Below, in pieces: positions 33,057-42,214 of a stretch of DNA of 63,905 nt (its first letter is position 1; the number at the start of each line of letters is the position of its first letter). The notes under the pieces were generated by a model, which was given only the letters and a program-made list of their open reading frames with translations, made no database searches and was not told the origin of the DNA. This DNA comes from Lachnospiraceae bacterium UBA3282 (GTDB lineage Bacteria; Bacillota; Clostridia; Lachnospirales; Lachnospiraceae): assembly GCA_002361735.1 (NCBI GenBank), contig DETS01000073.1, positions 11,775 through 75,679 of the forward strand, written 5' to 3'. The position numbers were made by a program, and so were the translations under genes.

Positions 33057-34583
33057 TCACGCCCGCTGCCTGATTACGGGACGGATACTGTATACCTCTT
33101 CGAAAAAGTCCGAACGCTTCGTAAACAGTCCCTTCTCCAGCGTAATATCCACCGTATCCTCCACCGTGATGACAAGCTCCCGCTCCTTGAGCACCGCCTT
33201 GACATCCTTAAACTTCTGCTTGTGACTGCGGTCCAGCCCGTTTGCGACTTTTAAGATTGCCGTCAGCTTGGCTATGGTCAGATAAGCCTCCCTGTCAATG
33301 GTATCACTTTCCCCCATGACCTCCCTGTAATCAAAATCCATGTGATTATACTTCACGACATTTGCCACGATCTCCCGCTCCTTATGGGAGAGACCGATGA
33401 TCTCCGTGGAGAGGATGATATGATAAGAACACTCTCCCAAATTCACCAGGCTGATGTACTTGCCGCAGTCATGTAAAAGGGTGGCGATCCGCAAAAGAAG
33501 TCTTTCCCGTCTTCCAAGACCATGTACTTTTTTCATGCTGTCAAAAATGGTGATGGCAATCTTTTCCAGTGTCTCACCTCTGCGGCGGCTGCCCATATAG
33601 CGCTTGCTGATGTTCTGGGCGCAGGCTACGATATCCTGCTCGAAATCATGCTCCTCTTTGATGATTTTATGCTTTTCCCCATATTCATATGCCATGCCGT
33701 CACACAACGTCACACCCGGCGCCCAGATCATATGCGCATCCATCATGCGGGCGATCCTGTTGATCAGTACGCCTGAAATATAGAGTAGCGGTACGCTCTC
33801 CTCCGGCATATCCAGCACTTTGGCTGCCTGCTGTTTTGTTTTTGTGCGAATCCGCTCCAGGAACCGTTCCACCGCCGGCGTCTGCACACTGCTTTCTTCC
33901 AGCCCTTCGACATTTTTGCCCACAATGGCGGATATGTAATCGTCCACCACGATAATATTTTCGATCTGCCGATCTTTCATGTATAATTTTTTGAATACCG
34001 AGATTTGGGAACTCACCATTTCATCCAAAATCGCCTCGTACTGCCTGGGGCTGATATTCAAACGATCCAGCCTGTCCTGCAGCCGCAGGACGCCCAGGCG
34101 CATATTCTGAGTAGTGACCAGAATATCCTTCTCAAAGAGCGATATCTGAATGCTGCCGCCGCCAATATCCACGATGGCTGTCCCCTTCTCAACGACCCGA
34201 TTAAAACCGCCGCGGGAGGCAATTGCCTTATAGTTCAAAAAACGCTGCTCCGAATTGCTCAAAACGCCGATACGGATTCCTGTACGCTGCGCGATCTGGT
34301 CTAAGACGATAGCCGTATTCTCCGTCTCCCGGATGGCGCTGGTGCCGTATGCCGTGTAGTCATCCACCCGATAACCCTTCATGATCTCCCGATAATCCCG
34401 CAGCACACCGCACAACTCATCCACACGGTCATAACTGATCTTTCCCGTGGCATAGGTGTCCGTCCCCAGATCGATACGATGCCTGATATGATCGATCTCC
34501 CGCAGACCGTCGCCGGAAGATATCTCAAATATTTTCATGGCAAGCTCATACGAACCCACGTCAATCGCCGCGAATGTTTTCAT
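33057..34583 (-). CDS. ppx: Ppx/GppA exopolyphosphatase with C-terminal HD domain
   Basis: 508 residues from the ATG at 34583, which sits four bases after GGAGG (a GTG at 34604 is rejected). The actin-like ATPase fold shows AIDVGSYELAMKI and IVDIGGGSIQISLF. The C-terminal third contains LLHDCGKYISLVN and YNHMDFDYREVMGESD, an HD-type helical domain as in larger Ppx proteins. It removes terminal phosphates from polyphosphate or acts on pppGpp. Between this gene and the upstream AAA ATPase lies copy 2 of the 96-nt structured repeat. Confidence 0.93.
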   Translation of the reverse strand: MKTFAAIDVGSYELAMKIFEISSGDGLREIDHIRHRIDLGTDTYATGKISYDRVDELCGVLRDYREIMKGYRVDDYTAYGTSAIRETENTAIVLDQIAQRTGIRIGVLSNSEQRFLNYKAIASRGGFNRVVEKGTAIVDIGGGSIQISLFEKDILVTTQNMRLGVLRLQDRLDRLNISPRQYEAILDEMVSSQISVFKKLYMKDRQIENIIVVDDYISAIVGKNVEGLEESSVQTPAVERFLERIRTKTKQQAAKVLDMPEESVPLLYISGVLINRIARMMDAHMIWAPGVTLCDGMAYEYGEKHKIIKEEHDFEQDIVACAQNISKRYMGSRRRGETLEKIAITIFDSMKKVHGLGRRERLLLRIATLLHDCGKYISLVNLGECSYHIILSTEIIGLSHKEREIVANVVKYNHMDFDYREVMGESDTIDREAYLTIAKLTAILKVANGLDRSHKQKFKDVKAVLKERELVITVEDTVDITLEKGLFTKRSDFFEEVYSIRPVIRQRA

Positions 34584-34610
34584 AATACCTCCATTATCCC
34601 CCACTATTTC

Positions 34611-34623
34611 ATGCAGAGAATGC
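34611..34623. repeat. Partial duplicate of the 96-nt element's first hairpin arm
   Basis: ATGCAGAGAATGC, identical to 6952-6964, lies 26 bases from copy 2 of the structured repeat. It looks like a remnant of a second, decayed copy. Confidence 0.35.
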
Positions 34624-34649
34624 CGCTCAATATCTCTATGATGCCATAC

Positions 34650-34745
34650 AGAGAATGCCCGTATTTGGGCATTCTCTCATGTGAGACTTAGTACTTCTTG
34701 GCATCCCGTCCAATGGCGGGATGTCTTTAGAAGTACTTCTCACAT
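34650..34745. repeat. Structured 96-nt intercistronic repeat, copy 2
   Basis: Hairpin 1: AGAGAATGCCC (34650-34660) with GGGCATTCTCT (34667-34677). Hairpin 2: ATGTGAGA (34679-34686) with TCTCACAT (34738-34745), a CTT bulge, AGTACTTCT (34690-34698) with AGAAGTACT (34729-34737), an internal loop, and CATCCCG (34702-34708) with CGGGATG (34717-34723) around the same loop TCCAATGG as copy 1. Relative to copy 1, stems change on both sides, while the loop, bulge size and internal loop (TGG opposite TCTTT) are kept. It lies between the AAA ATPase and ppx genes. Confidence 0.9.
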
Positions 34746-34763
34746 TGCCTCTGGCGTGAGCGA

Positions 34764-36059
34764 TTAGATGTTCTTCTCGCTCTGCCCTAGGAGAAAGTCA
34801 ATAAACTGCTGCGCCGTTCTCCCGGACAGCCCGCCGTGCGAAAGCTCCCACTTATTCGCCAGCAGCAAAAGATCCTCCTCCGGCACCTTCAGACCGTTCT
34901 TTACCGCCAATGCTTTCACGATTTCCTGGAACTGCTTCTTATCCGGTGCTCCGAAAAAGATGTTGACGCCGAAGCGGTATGCCAAAGACAGCTTCTCCTG
35001 CACCGTATCGCCCGCGTGCATATCCTCATCGCGCCTGTCCGCCTTATCGCTGTAATTCTCGCGGATCAGGTGGCGTCTGTTGGAAGTTGCATAGATCAAT
35101 ACATTTGCGGGCTTCTTTTCCAGTCCGCCCTCGATCAGCGCTTTCAGATACTTATATTCGATTTCAAAATCCTCGAAGCTGAGATCATCCATATAAATGA
35201 TGAATTTATAGTTACGGTTCTTAACCTGCGCGATCACATCGTTTAAGTCCTGGAACTGATGCTTGTACACTTCAATGATACGCAGCCCCCTGTCGTAATA
35301 TTCATTGGCGATCGCCTTCACACAGGAAGATTTTCCGGTTCCGGCATCCCCGAACAACAGGCAGTTGTTTGCCTTTCTGCCGGCAACAAAAGCCTCCGTA
35401 TTCTCCCGCAGTTTCTTCTTAGGCAGCTCGTATCCTACCAAATCGTCCAAATACACGTGCAGGATATTGCGTATCGGCACAATCTCCACGCCGTTTTCTC
35501 CATGCTCTACCCGAAACGCCTTATGCAGCCCCAGATTCCCCACGCCGTACTCCCTGTAAAACTGCGTGAGCGTCGCCTTCATAGCCGCTGCCGTCTCATT
35601 CTCCACAAAGTGCTGCGCCAGCGTGCAGATACGGTCGCGAATGCGCCTGTTGTAGATCTTACTGTCCCGTGAGGGCGCTTCATAATCCAGTATCACGGCA
35701 AATTCAGGTGCCTTTAAGACCTCCATCATCTCCGTGAAATCATAGTCGAAAAACTCCTTAAAGATGGCGATGTCGTGGAGCACCAGTTCGCCCACACTGC
35801 CCTCTACCTCGCCCCGCATCTCGCAGGCAAGACTGTAGCTGTTCTCATTGTTCACCAGGAGGTTTGTCAGATAACAGTGCCAGAGGTTCCCGTAAAAGCC
35901 GTGATTCGCCGCCTGCTCCGAAAGCCTGTGCATACACTTATAAAAGAGCGGTCTCGCCCTGCCGTCCCCGGATCTGTAATGTTCCATCAGCCAGACAATA
36001 TCCCGCAGAATATCTCCGTCCTCAAATTCCTTATATACAATCAGTTCTTCTTCTCTCAT
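34764..36059 (-). CDS. DUF815-type AAA ATPase
   Basis: 431 residues from the ATG at 36059 (GAAGGAAG upstream; a TTG at 36086 is rejected). An all-helical N-terminal half is followed by an AAA module: the LDDLVGYELPKKKLRENTEAF entry helix region, P-loop LLFGDAGTGKSS, Walker B FIIYMDDLSFEDFE, sensor ATSNRRHLIRENYSD and a C-terminal lid. This matches the DUF815 family of predicted AAA proteins, whose molecular role is unknown. The gene is placed between pheA and ppx on one strand. Confidence 0.9.
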   Translation of the reverse strand: MREEELIVYKEFEDGDILRDIVWLMEHYRSGDGRARPLFYKCMHRLSEQAANHGFYGNLWHCYLTNLLVNNENSYSLACEMRGEVEGSVGELVLHDIAIFKEFFDYDFTEMMEVLKAPEFAVILDYEAPSRDSKIYNRRIRDRICTLAQHFVENETAAAMKATLTQFYREYGVGNLGLHKAFRVEHGENGVEIVPIRNILHVYLDDLVGYELPKKKLRENTEAFVAGRKANNCLLFGDAGTGKSSCVKAIANEYYDRGLRIIEVYKHQFQDLNDVIAQVKNRNYKFIIYMDDLSFEDFEIEYKYLKALIEGGLEKKPANVLIYATSNRRHLIRENYSDKADRRDEDMHAGDTVQEKLSLAYRFGVNIFFGAPDKKQFQEIVKALAVKNGLKVPEEDLLLLANKWELSHGGLSGRTAQQFIDFLLGQSEKNI

Positions 36060-36102
36060 CGCTTTACTTCCTTCAAATTTTTTCAATCTTCCTTCTATTC
36101 TT

Positions 36103-37230
36103 TTAGTAATTTCCTAAAATTTTCATATTCCGCGCCTCGTCCCGCAGACCCCTGAGCGCATTTTTCACGGCACCGTCCGCAAAATTCCCCTCAAAATCAA
36201 TAAAAAACCGATATTCCCAGTCCCGCTCCTCGATCGGACGGCTCTCGATCTTTGTCATATTCAGATTATTATAGATAAAATGGGACAGTATGTGGTAGAG
36301 GGAGCCGCTCTCATGGGGCACCTCCAGACAGATACTGATTTTCCCCGCATCCTTGCGAAAGATTTTTTGATTGGTCACAATGATGAAACGGGTGGAATTA
36401 TTCTCCGCCTGATTCACACCGCGTTTTAAGATCTCCAGTCCATAGGCTTTTGCCGCCTGCTCTCCCGCGATCGCCACCTGGGTTTTGTCCCTCTCCCTGC
36501 TGACCTTTTCCGCCGCAAAAGCATTGTTCTTTAAGCTGACCTGCTTCCAGTCCTCATGCGCGGCAAGAAACTTCGCGCTCTGCATCAGCGACTGCGGGTG
36601 GGAATACACAGTCCTGATCTGCGACATATCCGTCCCCGGAAGCCCCAGCAGGCAGTGCTCTATCCTGATGATCTGCTCCCCCACGATATAATTCTCAAAT
36701 TCTACCAAAAGATCGTAGATCTCACTCACGATACCTGCGGTGGAATTTTCGATGGGCAGCACGGCAAAATCCGCGCTTCCCTCCTCAATCGCAGTCATGG
36801 CATCCCGAAAGGTGTCCACATGAAAGCTTTTTACCTGTTCTCCGAAATAGCGCTGCATCGCCAGATGCGAATAGGCGCCCTCCGCTCCCTGAAAGACCAC
36901 CCGTGCCTGCTCTGTTTCCAGCCTGTCCACCCCGATGAAAGGCAGCCTGCCCAGACTCCCCGCCTGTACCAGCTTATTATATTGCAGCTTCCTGCTCATG
37001 GACATAATCTGTTCAAAGAGTTCCTGCGCGCCGTACGCATTAAAAGCATTGTGAGTGAGAGCCCGCACTTTCGCGAGCTTCTCCTCCTCCCTTGCCTTAT
37101 CGAATACTTTTTTCCCTGTCTCTATCTTGTAGTCAGCCACCTGAGAGGATATCTCCATGCGTTCCTCATAAAGCGCCACGATTTTCTCATCGATCTGATC
37201 CAACTTTCCCCGCAATTCCAATAAATCCAT
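36103..37230 (-). CDS. pheA: Bifunctional chorismate mutase / prephenate dehydratase
   Basis: 375 residues. The N-terminal AroQ chorismate mutase (MDLLELRGKLDQIDEKIVAL, residues 1-90) converts chorismate to prephenate. The dehydratase domain (about 108-285) shows VVFQGAEGAYSH and NSTRFIIV with the catalytic Thr-Arg-Phe. A C-terminal ACT domain, with ESRPIEERDWEYRFFIDFEG, gives feedback control by phenylalanine. The gene starts the minus-strand run that continues with the AAA ATPase, ppx, ppk and maf. Its promoter overlaps the divergent one for the DUF5050-like gene. Confidence 0.96.
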   Translation of the reverse strand: MDLLELRGKLDQIDEKIVALYEERMEISSQVADYKIETGKKVFDKAREEEKLAKVRALTHNAFNAYGAQELFEQIMSMSRKLQYNKLVQAGSLGRLPFIGVDRLETEQARVVFQGAEGAYSHLAMQRYFGEQVKSFHVDTFRDAMTAIEEGSADFAVLPIENSTAGIVSEIYDLLVEFENYIVGEQIIRIEHCLLGLPGTDMSQIRTVYSHPQSLMQSAKFLAAHEDWKQVSLKNNAFAAEKVSRERDKTQVAIAGEQAAKAYGLEILKRGVNQAENNSTRFIIVTNQKIFRKDAGKISICLEVPHESGSLYHILSHFIYNNLNMTKIESRPIEERDWEYRFFIDFEGNFADGAVKNALRGLRDEARNMKILGNY

Positions 37231-37265
37231 CTGCTCCCTGTCCTTTCACCTTTGTTACCTTTCTA

Positions 37266-37294
37266 AGTTTACCCCAATTTTCTCTTGATAGCAA
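37266..37294 (-). promoter_or_regulatory. Promoter of pheA
   Basis: Minus strand TTGCTA (37289-37294), 17 nt, TAAACT (37266-37271). Its -35 overlaps the -35 of the divergent promoter at 37285-37313, so the two may compete for polymerase. Confidence 0.5.
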
Positions 37295-37313
37295 GCGGGA
37301 TTGTCGATATAAT
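37285..37313 (+). promoter_or_regulatory. Promoter of the DUF5050-like gene
   Basis: TTGATA (37285-37290), 17 nt, TATAAT (37308-37313), close to consensus, 39 bases before the start codon. Confidence 0.75.
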
Positions 37314-37351
37314 AGGAATTAAGAAGCAACAGCTCTGGGGGAGGAAGACCA

Positions 37352-38392
37352 ATGACAAGCAAAGCAAAGAACATCCTGGCAATATCAATAGCACTTGTTA
37401 TTATAATAATCCTGGTCCTGTGTGTCATATTCACCGGGCGTATTCCCGAAAATGATGCCGACACGGCGGGAAACACCCCCGGAAATCTGAATAACGGCGG
37501 CTATTTCTGCGAATCGGACGGTCGCGTTTATTTTGCAAATGCCTATGACAACTACAGTCTTTATTCCATGAACCCTGACGAAACGGATATCGTAAAGCTC
37601 AGCGGCAACTCTGTTTCCTCCATCAACGCTGCGGGAAACTATCTCTACTACTTTATGACCAGCAGCGGTCAAAACGGCAGCGGTCTCGGCTACATAAACC
37701 AGACGGCAGGCATCTATCGCAGCAAAAAGAACGGAAAAAACACAGCCGGTCTCGGACGACTGAACATTGTCTCCATGCAGCTTTGCGGCAACTACCTCTA
37801 CTATGAGACTTACAGCAGCCAAAACGGCACCACGCTGGACAAAATACGGATCGATAAAACGGATCAGCAGACCGTGGCTGAGGAGATCATCAATCCCAAC
37901 TGCTTTGTAAACGGCAAAATCTACTATAACGGTGCACAGGGAGATCATTATCTGCACGCCCTGGACGTCCGCACAGACCGTTCCTCCGTCGTCTGGCAGG
38001 GAGACATCTGGAATCCCATCGTACAGGGAAACTATGTATATTATATGGATATCTCGGAAAACTACCGTCTCTGCCGCTGCAACTTAACTGAAAAGACGGT
38101 GGAAGTGTTGACAGACGAGCGGCTCGACATGTTCAATGTCTATGACGACTTTATTTACTATCAGGTGAGTTCGGCGGACGCTCCCGCCCTGAAACGGATG
38201 CGGACAGACGGCTCCTCTCAGGAGCTGGTGCGCGAGGGCATCTACCAGAATATCAATATCACTTCGGAATATGTATACTTTAACACCTTCAACGAGAGTG
38301 TTCCCGTCTACAAAACCTACACTTACGGTCCTGTCAACGTGACCACCTTTGATGCCGCCAAGGAGGCTGCTCTTGCCAATATGGAAGAATAA
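37352..38392 (+). CDS. Membrane-anchored DUF5050-like propeller protein
   Basis: 346 residues. One N-terminal membrane span (about 8-30) without a lipobox, so probably an anchored extracellular protein. The rest is a series of short repeats with Tyr-Tyr pairs and charged turns: GNYLYYFMTSSGQNG, CGNYLYYETYSSQNG, GNYVYYMDIS and YDDFIYYQVSS. This is the pattern of DUF5050 beta-propeller domains found on surfaces of Clostridia. It ends EEAALANMEE-like and is followed by a convergent terminator. Ligand and role unknown. It has its own promoter and no operon partner. Confidence 0.85.
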   Translation: MTSKAKNILAISIALVIIIILVLCVIFTGRIPENDADTAGNTPGNLNNGGYFCESDGRVYFANAYDNYSLYSMNPDETDIVKLSGNSVSSINAAGNYLYYFMTSSGQNGSGLGYINQTAGIYRSKKNGKNTAGLGRLNIVSMQLCGNYLYYETYSSQNGTTLDKIRIDKTDQQTVAEEIINPNCFVNGKIYYNGAQGDHYLHALDVRTDRSSVVWQGDIWNPIVQGNYVYYMDISENYRLCRCNLTEKTVEVLTDERLDMFNVYDDFIYYQVSSADAPALKRMRTDGSSQELVREGIYQNINITSEYVYFNTFNESVPVYKTYTYGPVNVTTFDAAKEAALANMEE

Positions 38393-38426
38393 CCGACAGC
38401 ATGGAACCATCTCAAAAGGCAAAACA

Positions 38427-38452
38427 AAAGACCCGGTATCTTCCGGGTCTTT
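38427..38452. terminator. Bidirectional terminator between the DUF5050-like gene and folBK
   Basis: AAAGACCCGG (38427-38436), 6-nt loop, CCGGGTCTTT (38443-38452): a perfect 10-bp stem with A/T ends, serving both converging genes. Confidence 0.9.
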
Positions 38453-38460
38453 CTATCTGC

Positions 38461-39309
38461 TCAGTCGTCATTTGATAACACATGTCTTTCTTCATTCTGC
38501 TCCACTTCCCGCAAAAGCTCTATAACGGACCTTCCCAACACGGGATGCTTCTCATAAGGAGCGATCTGCGCCAGCGGCTTCAGTACAAAATCACGGTTTG
38601 TCATATCACAGTGAGGTATGGTCAGCTTTTCCTCATCCATCACGACACCCTCGTACAACAGGATATCCAAATCAAGCGTCCTCGGACCCCAGCGCTCCTT
38701 GCGCTCTCTTGCCTCCGCATACTCGATCTCCTGCAATCTGGAAAGCAATACCTCCGGCGGATAGAGTGTTTCGACGGCAATCGCACCATTTAAGTAATTT
38801 GCCTGTACTACGCCGCCGTAAGGCGATGTCTCGATCCAATCTGACACGCGCAGCACCCTGCACTGTCTGTCTTCCTTAAGCGCCGCTACCGCCGCATCCA
38901 GATGTCCCTTTCTGTCTCCGATATTGGAACCGCAGGCAATATAGGCACGCTGCCAGCCTCTGCGAATCTTTACGGAGACCATCCCGAACGGGAGCGGAAT
39001 CGGCGCTTCCGGCTTCTTGATTTCCAAAACAACAGCCCTCACATGGGGAAACTGTAGGAGAAGCGCTTCCGCCGCCCTCTCCGCCGCCGTCTCGATCAGC
39101 TTAAAGGTATGTTCGGTAAGATATGCGCTCAAGAATCTGCAGACCACACCATAGTTTGTAGACAGCCCCAGATCGTCTGTCATGCCCGCTGCTCTGGTGT
39201 CTGTTTCCAGCACCGCACTGACCAGAAAATTCTGCCCCTTTTCCGTCTCCTGCTGATACACGCCGTGATGTGCATAGACCTGTAAATCGCTAATGATGAT
39301 TTCGTCCAT
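38461..39309 (-). CDS. folK: Fused dihydroneopterin aldolase / HPPK (FolB-FolK)
   Basis: 282 residues from the ATG at 39309 (GGGGAG upstream; a GTG three bases earlier also reads in). Residues 1-118 are FolB (ISDLQVYAHHGVYQQETEKG, with the family's Tyr/His region), which cleaves dihydroneopterin to 6-hydroxymethyl-dihydropterin. Residues 120-275 are FolK (YIACGSNIGDRKGHLDAAV, RWGPRTLDLDILLY), which pyrophosphorylates that product. The fusion channels two consecutive folate steps. It is the last gene of folC-folE-folP-folBK. The terminator at 38427-38452 lies right behind it. Confidence 0.95.
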   Translation of the reverse strand: MDEIIISDLQVYAHHGVYQQETEKGQNFLVSAVLETDTRAAGMTDDLGLSTNYGVVCRFLSAYLTEHTFKLIETAAERAAEALLLQFPHVRAVVLEIKKPEAPIPLPFGMVSVKIRRGWQRAYIACGSNIGDRKGHLDAAVAALKEDRQCRVLRVSDWIETSPYGGVVQANYLNGAIAVETLYPPEVLLSRLQEIEYAEARERKERWGPRTLDLDILLYEGVVMDEEKLTIPHCDMTNRDFVLKPLAQIAPYEKHPVLGRSVIELLREVEQNEERHVLSNDD

Positions 39310-39340
39310 CACTTTTTCTCCCCTTGGTTTTGTCTGATAA

Positions 39341-39356
39341 AATATCAGATGTTATT
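39341..39356. repeat. 16-bp imperfect palindrome AATATCAGATGTTATT
   Basis: Lies between folP and folBK. Its reverse complement occurs exactly at 55788-55803 in another intergenic gap; a related site is at 54369-54382. The arms fit ATAACA-N2-TGTTAT with one mismatch. Confidence 0.45.
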
Positions 39357-39370
39357 TTATTCGCTGCCTG

Positions 39371-40186
39371 TCAATTTTTATATGCGTCGCGAATTGCTTC
39401 CGTCATCTTGACCGCGCGCACATTCTCCTTAATATCATGTACCCGCACAAACATAACGCCATGCTGTACCCCGTAAACGGTAGTTACGATCGTGCCTTCC
39501 ACACGCTCTGTCACCGGCAGATCGAGTCCCATGCCGATCACAGACTTCCGGCTCGCCCCCAAAAGCAGCGGCGATCCCAAAGAATGAAAATTCTGTAAAT
39601 GGTCAATGATCTCCAGATTATTCTCGTAACTCTTGCCATAACCGATGCCCGGATCCAAAATGATCCTGTCATAGGCAATACCGGCATTTCTTGCTATCTC
39701 CTGAGAAGATTCCAGATCCCAGAGGATCTCCTCGATCAGGTTTGTGTACCTCGCATCCTTGCGGTTGTGACCCAGACAGCAGGGCAGCCCCGACTCCGCG
39801 ATCACCTGCGCCATCTTCTCGTCATACTTTAAGCCCCAGATATCATTGATCATATCGGCACCCGCCGCAATACCTGCCTTCGCCACTTCGGACTTATAAG
39901 TGTCCAGCGAAATCGGAACATTAAATCTGGATTTAATCGCTTCGATTACCGGAACGACCCTTTCAATCTCCTCCTGCTCAGAAACGATGGTATAACCGGG
40001 TCTGGTCGATTCTCCACCCACATCCACAATATCCATACCATCTGTTATCATTTGCTCCACATGGTATAATGCCTGATCCAATTCCGTATACTTTCCGCCA
40101 TCCGAAAAAGAATCAGGTGTTACGTTTAGGATTCCCATCACATAAGTATGCCCCTTCGGTCTAAAATCCCTCTGTCCAATCCTCAT
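39371..40186 (-). CDS. folP: Dihydropteroate synthase
   Basis: 271 residues; the start at 40186 follows GGAGG. Joins p-aminobenzoate to hydroxymethyl-dihydropterin pyrophosphate and is the sulfonamide target. Family motifs: MGILNVTPDSFSDGGKY (pterin/PPi site), DVGGESTRPGY, SLDTYKSEV, MINDIWG, LLLGASRKSVIGM and the C-terminal VRVHDIKENVRAVKM. The length is typical. It is third in the folate operon, which suggests co-regulation of the pathway. Confidence 0.97.
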   Translation of the reverse strand: MRIGQRDFRPKGHTYVMGILNVTPDSFSDGGKYTELDQALYHVEQMITDGMDIVDVGGESTRPGYTIVSEQEEIERVVPVIEAIKSRFNVPISLDTYKSEVAKAGIAAGADMINDIWGLKYDEKMAQVIAESGLPCCLGHNRKDARYTNLIEEILWDLESSQEIARNAGIAYDRIILDPGIGYGKSYENNLEIIDHLQNFHSLGSPLLLGASRKSVIGMGLDLPVTERVEGTIVTTVYGVQHGVMFVRVHDIKENVRAVKMTEAIRDAYKN

Positions 40187-40238
40187 TTTGTATCCCTCCG
40201 TGTTTTTTATGATATAAGCACTTATCCACAGGATCTCA

Positions 40239-40829
40239 TTAAGTTAAATCCTGATTGTATTCTTTCTCATTCCGTTTCTCCAGCATCTGAAAAAATAACG
40301 CCTGCCATTTTGGGTCTTCCTGAAAGCAGCCTCTGGAAGCCACCGTCACCGTCCGGCTTCCCGGTTTTTCCACGCCCCGCATGGTCATACAGGTATGTTC
40401 CGCCTCCAGCATGACCATCACCCCCTGCGGTCTCAGATGCTCCATGACAGCCTCTACGATCTGTATCGTCATCTGTTCCTGGATCTGCGGTCTTTTGGCG
40501 TACACCTCCACAGTCCTTGCCAGTTTGCTCAAACCTACCACCCTGCCGTTTGGCAGATAGGCGATATGAGCCTTTCCGTAGAATGGCATCAGATGATGCT
40601 CACACATAGAATAAAAGGTGATATCTTTTACCAGGACAATCTCGTTGCTCTCCACCGCAAACGTTTTGGAAAGATGCTCCGCCGCATTGTCCTCCATTCC
40701 GGCAAAAATCTCCCCGTACATACGGGCAATCCGATCCGGCGTCTCCTTAAGTCCTTCTCTCTCCACGTCCTCGCCAATGCCTTCAAGAAGCAGTCTGACT
40801 GCCTCTCTAATCTTTATCTGATCTACCAT
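40239..40829 (-). CDS. folE: GTP cyclohydrolase I
   Basis: 196 residues. Opens the pterin path by converting GTP to dihydroneopterin triphosphate. Visible motifs: TPDRIARMYGEIFAGM, FYSMCEHHLMPFYGKAHIAY with the zinc Cys-His-His, GLSKLARTVEVYAKRPQIQE, and EAEHTCMTMRGVEKPGSRTV with the third zinc cysteine. Type IA. The start overlaps the 3' end of folC by 23 bases, so translation is probably coupled. Confidence 0.97.
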   Translation of the reverse strand: MVDQIKIREAVRLLLEGIGEDVEREGLKETPDRIARMYGEIFAGMEDNAAEHLSKTFAVESNEIVLVKDITFYSMCEHHLMPFYGKAHIAYLPNGRVVGLSKLARTVEVYAKRPQIQEQMTIQIVEAVMEHLRPQGVMVMLEAEHTCMTMRGVEKPGSRTVTVASRGCFQEDPKWQALFFQMLEKRNEKEYNQDLT

Positions 40830-42138
40830 GAGCGTCTCTCCTGATCGTATCTCTGTGCTCCACCGTATCCATCAGTTCTCCCAGATAAGAAAGAGAACCG
40901 AAGGCAACGATCACGGCGTCCTTATCCTTCCCCGCCAGGAGGTAGGCGATCTCCACCGCCTCCTGCACACTGTCCGCCGCTGTCACGGCGCTGTGATACG
41001 CTCCGGCTGTCTGTGCGAGTTCCAATGCGCTAAGCGCCCGCTCTTTGAGCGGCGGCGTCACGGTGATGATATGGGACGCCAGGGAAAAGGTAGCACGAAT
41101 TACTTTGTCATACTCTTTATCCCGTAGCATTCCTATTATATATATAATTTTGTTATTTGTAAAATAGAAACGGATGCTTTCCGCTAATTTTTTTGCGGCA
41201 TCCTCATTGTGAGCGCCGTCAGCGATCACAAGCGGTTTTTGGGCAATCACATCGAAACGCCCCCGCCATTTCGCGGCAAGCAATCCCTGCCGCAGCTTTT
41301 CCTCCGGCACCGTAAAGCCGCATCTCGCCAGCGCCATGACCGTCTCTACCGCCAGTACTGCATTTTCGATTTGAAACTGCCCTGCCAGGGAAATCTCCAG
41401 ATTCTTATAACGGTCATAAGAAAAACTCTGCTTCGTCACCCCGTACTTGATCTGCTTTGCCCGCGTGACATCCGCTGTCAGAAATTTACCTTTTTTCAGA
41501 AGCGCCGACTGCCGCAGCACCTTCATCACTTCCGGGGTCTGCTTAACGGAAATTACATAACATTTGTTTTTTATGATCCCCGCCTTAGCAGCGGCAATCT
41601 CCTCCAAGGTCTCGCCAAGGATTTCCATATGGTCCATGCTGATGGAAGAAAAGACTGCCGCCAATGTATTGTCCACGATATTGGTGGCATCCAGCGCGCC
41701 GCCAAGCCCCGTCTCCAACACGACCAGATCGCAGGCTTTGTCCCGAAACCAAAGAAACGCCACCGCAGTCTCCACCTCAAAAAGCGTGGGATGGGCAAAC
41801 CCTTCCGCCGCCATCGCTTCCGCCGCTTCCTTCACCGGCTCCAGATAATTGCACAGTCCGGACTGCGTGATGATCCTGCCGTCCACCTGAAACCGCTCCC
41901 TGTATTCCCGCACTGTGGGAGAAAGGTATCTGCCCACCCGATATCCTGCCGTCTGCATCACCGTGGAGATGTAGGCGAGGGTGGAACCTTTGCCGTTGGT
42001 ACCGGCGATATGTACGAATTTCAGCTTCTCCTGCGGATCGCCCAGACGGGCGCAGAGCTGCCGCATCGTCTCCAAGCCCATAACGCTGCCGAGAGGCTTC
42101 AATTCCTCGATATACTCCATGGCTTCCCGATAGTTCAT
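40807..42138 (-). CDS. folC: Bifunctional folylpolyglutamate/dihydrofolate synthase
   Basis: 443 residues from the ATG at 42138, preceded by GGAGG at ideal spacing; longer in-frame starts extending to 42240 overlap the opposite gene and are rejected. Mur-ligase-like fold: ATP loop HIAGTNGKGSTLAYIS, then DLVVLETGLGGALDATNIV, and ISMDHMEILGETLEEIAAAKAGII. Adds glutamate to dihydropteroate or to reduced folates. It is the first gene of the folate operon. I found no recognisable tetrahydrofolate riboswitch in the 76 bases between it and the divergent gene. Confidence 0.95.
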   Translation of the reverse strand: MNYREAMEYIEELKPLGSVMGLETMRQLCARLGDPQEKLKFVHIAGTNGKGSTLAYISTVMQTAGYRVGRYLSPTVREYRERFQVDGRIITQSGLCNYLEPVKEAAEAMAAEGFAHPTLFEVETAVAFLWFRDKACDLVVLETGLGGALDATNIVDNTLAAVFSSISMDHMEILGETLEEIAAAKAGIIKNKCYVISVKQTPEVMKVLRQSALLKKGKFLTADVTRAKQIKYGVTKQSFSYDRYKNLEISLAGQFQIENAVLAVETVMALARCGFTVPEEKLRQGLLAAKWRGRFDVIAQKPLVIADGAHNEDAAKKLAESIRFYFTNNKIIYIIGMLRDKEYDKVIRATFSLASHIITVTPPLKERALSALELAQTAGAYHSAVTAADSVQEAVEIAYLLAGKDKDAVIVAFGSLSYLGELMDTVEHRDTIRRDAHGRSDKD

Positions 42139-42214
42139 GGTTTCCTCCATGCCGGAGCTTTTTGCTCCGTCTGCTCTATGTATAAGCCTTTCAAAAACAG
42201 GCAAAACTGTCTCT

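Noticed and set aside
42139..42214. A tetrahydrofolate riboswitch before the folate operon
   Set aside because: The 76-base gap holds only a short GGAGC/GCTCC hairpin and no match to the conserved core.
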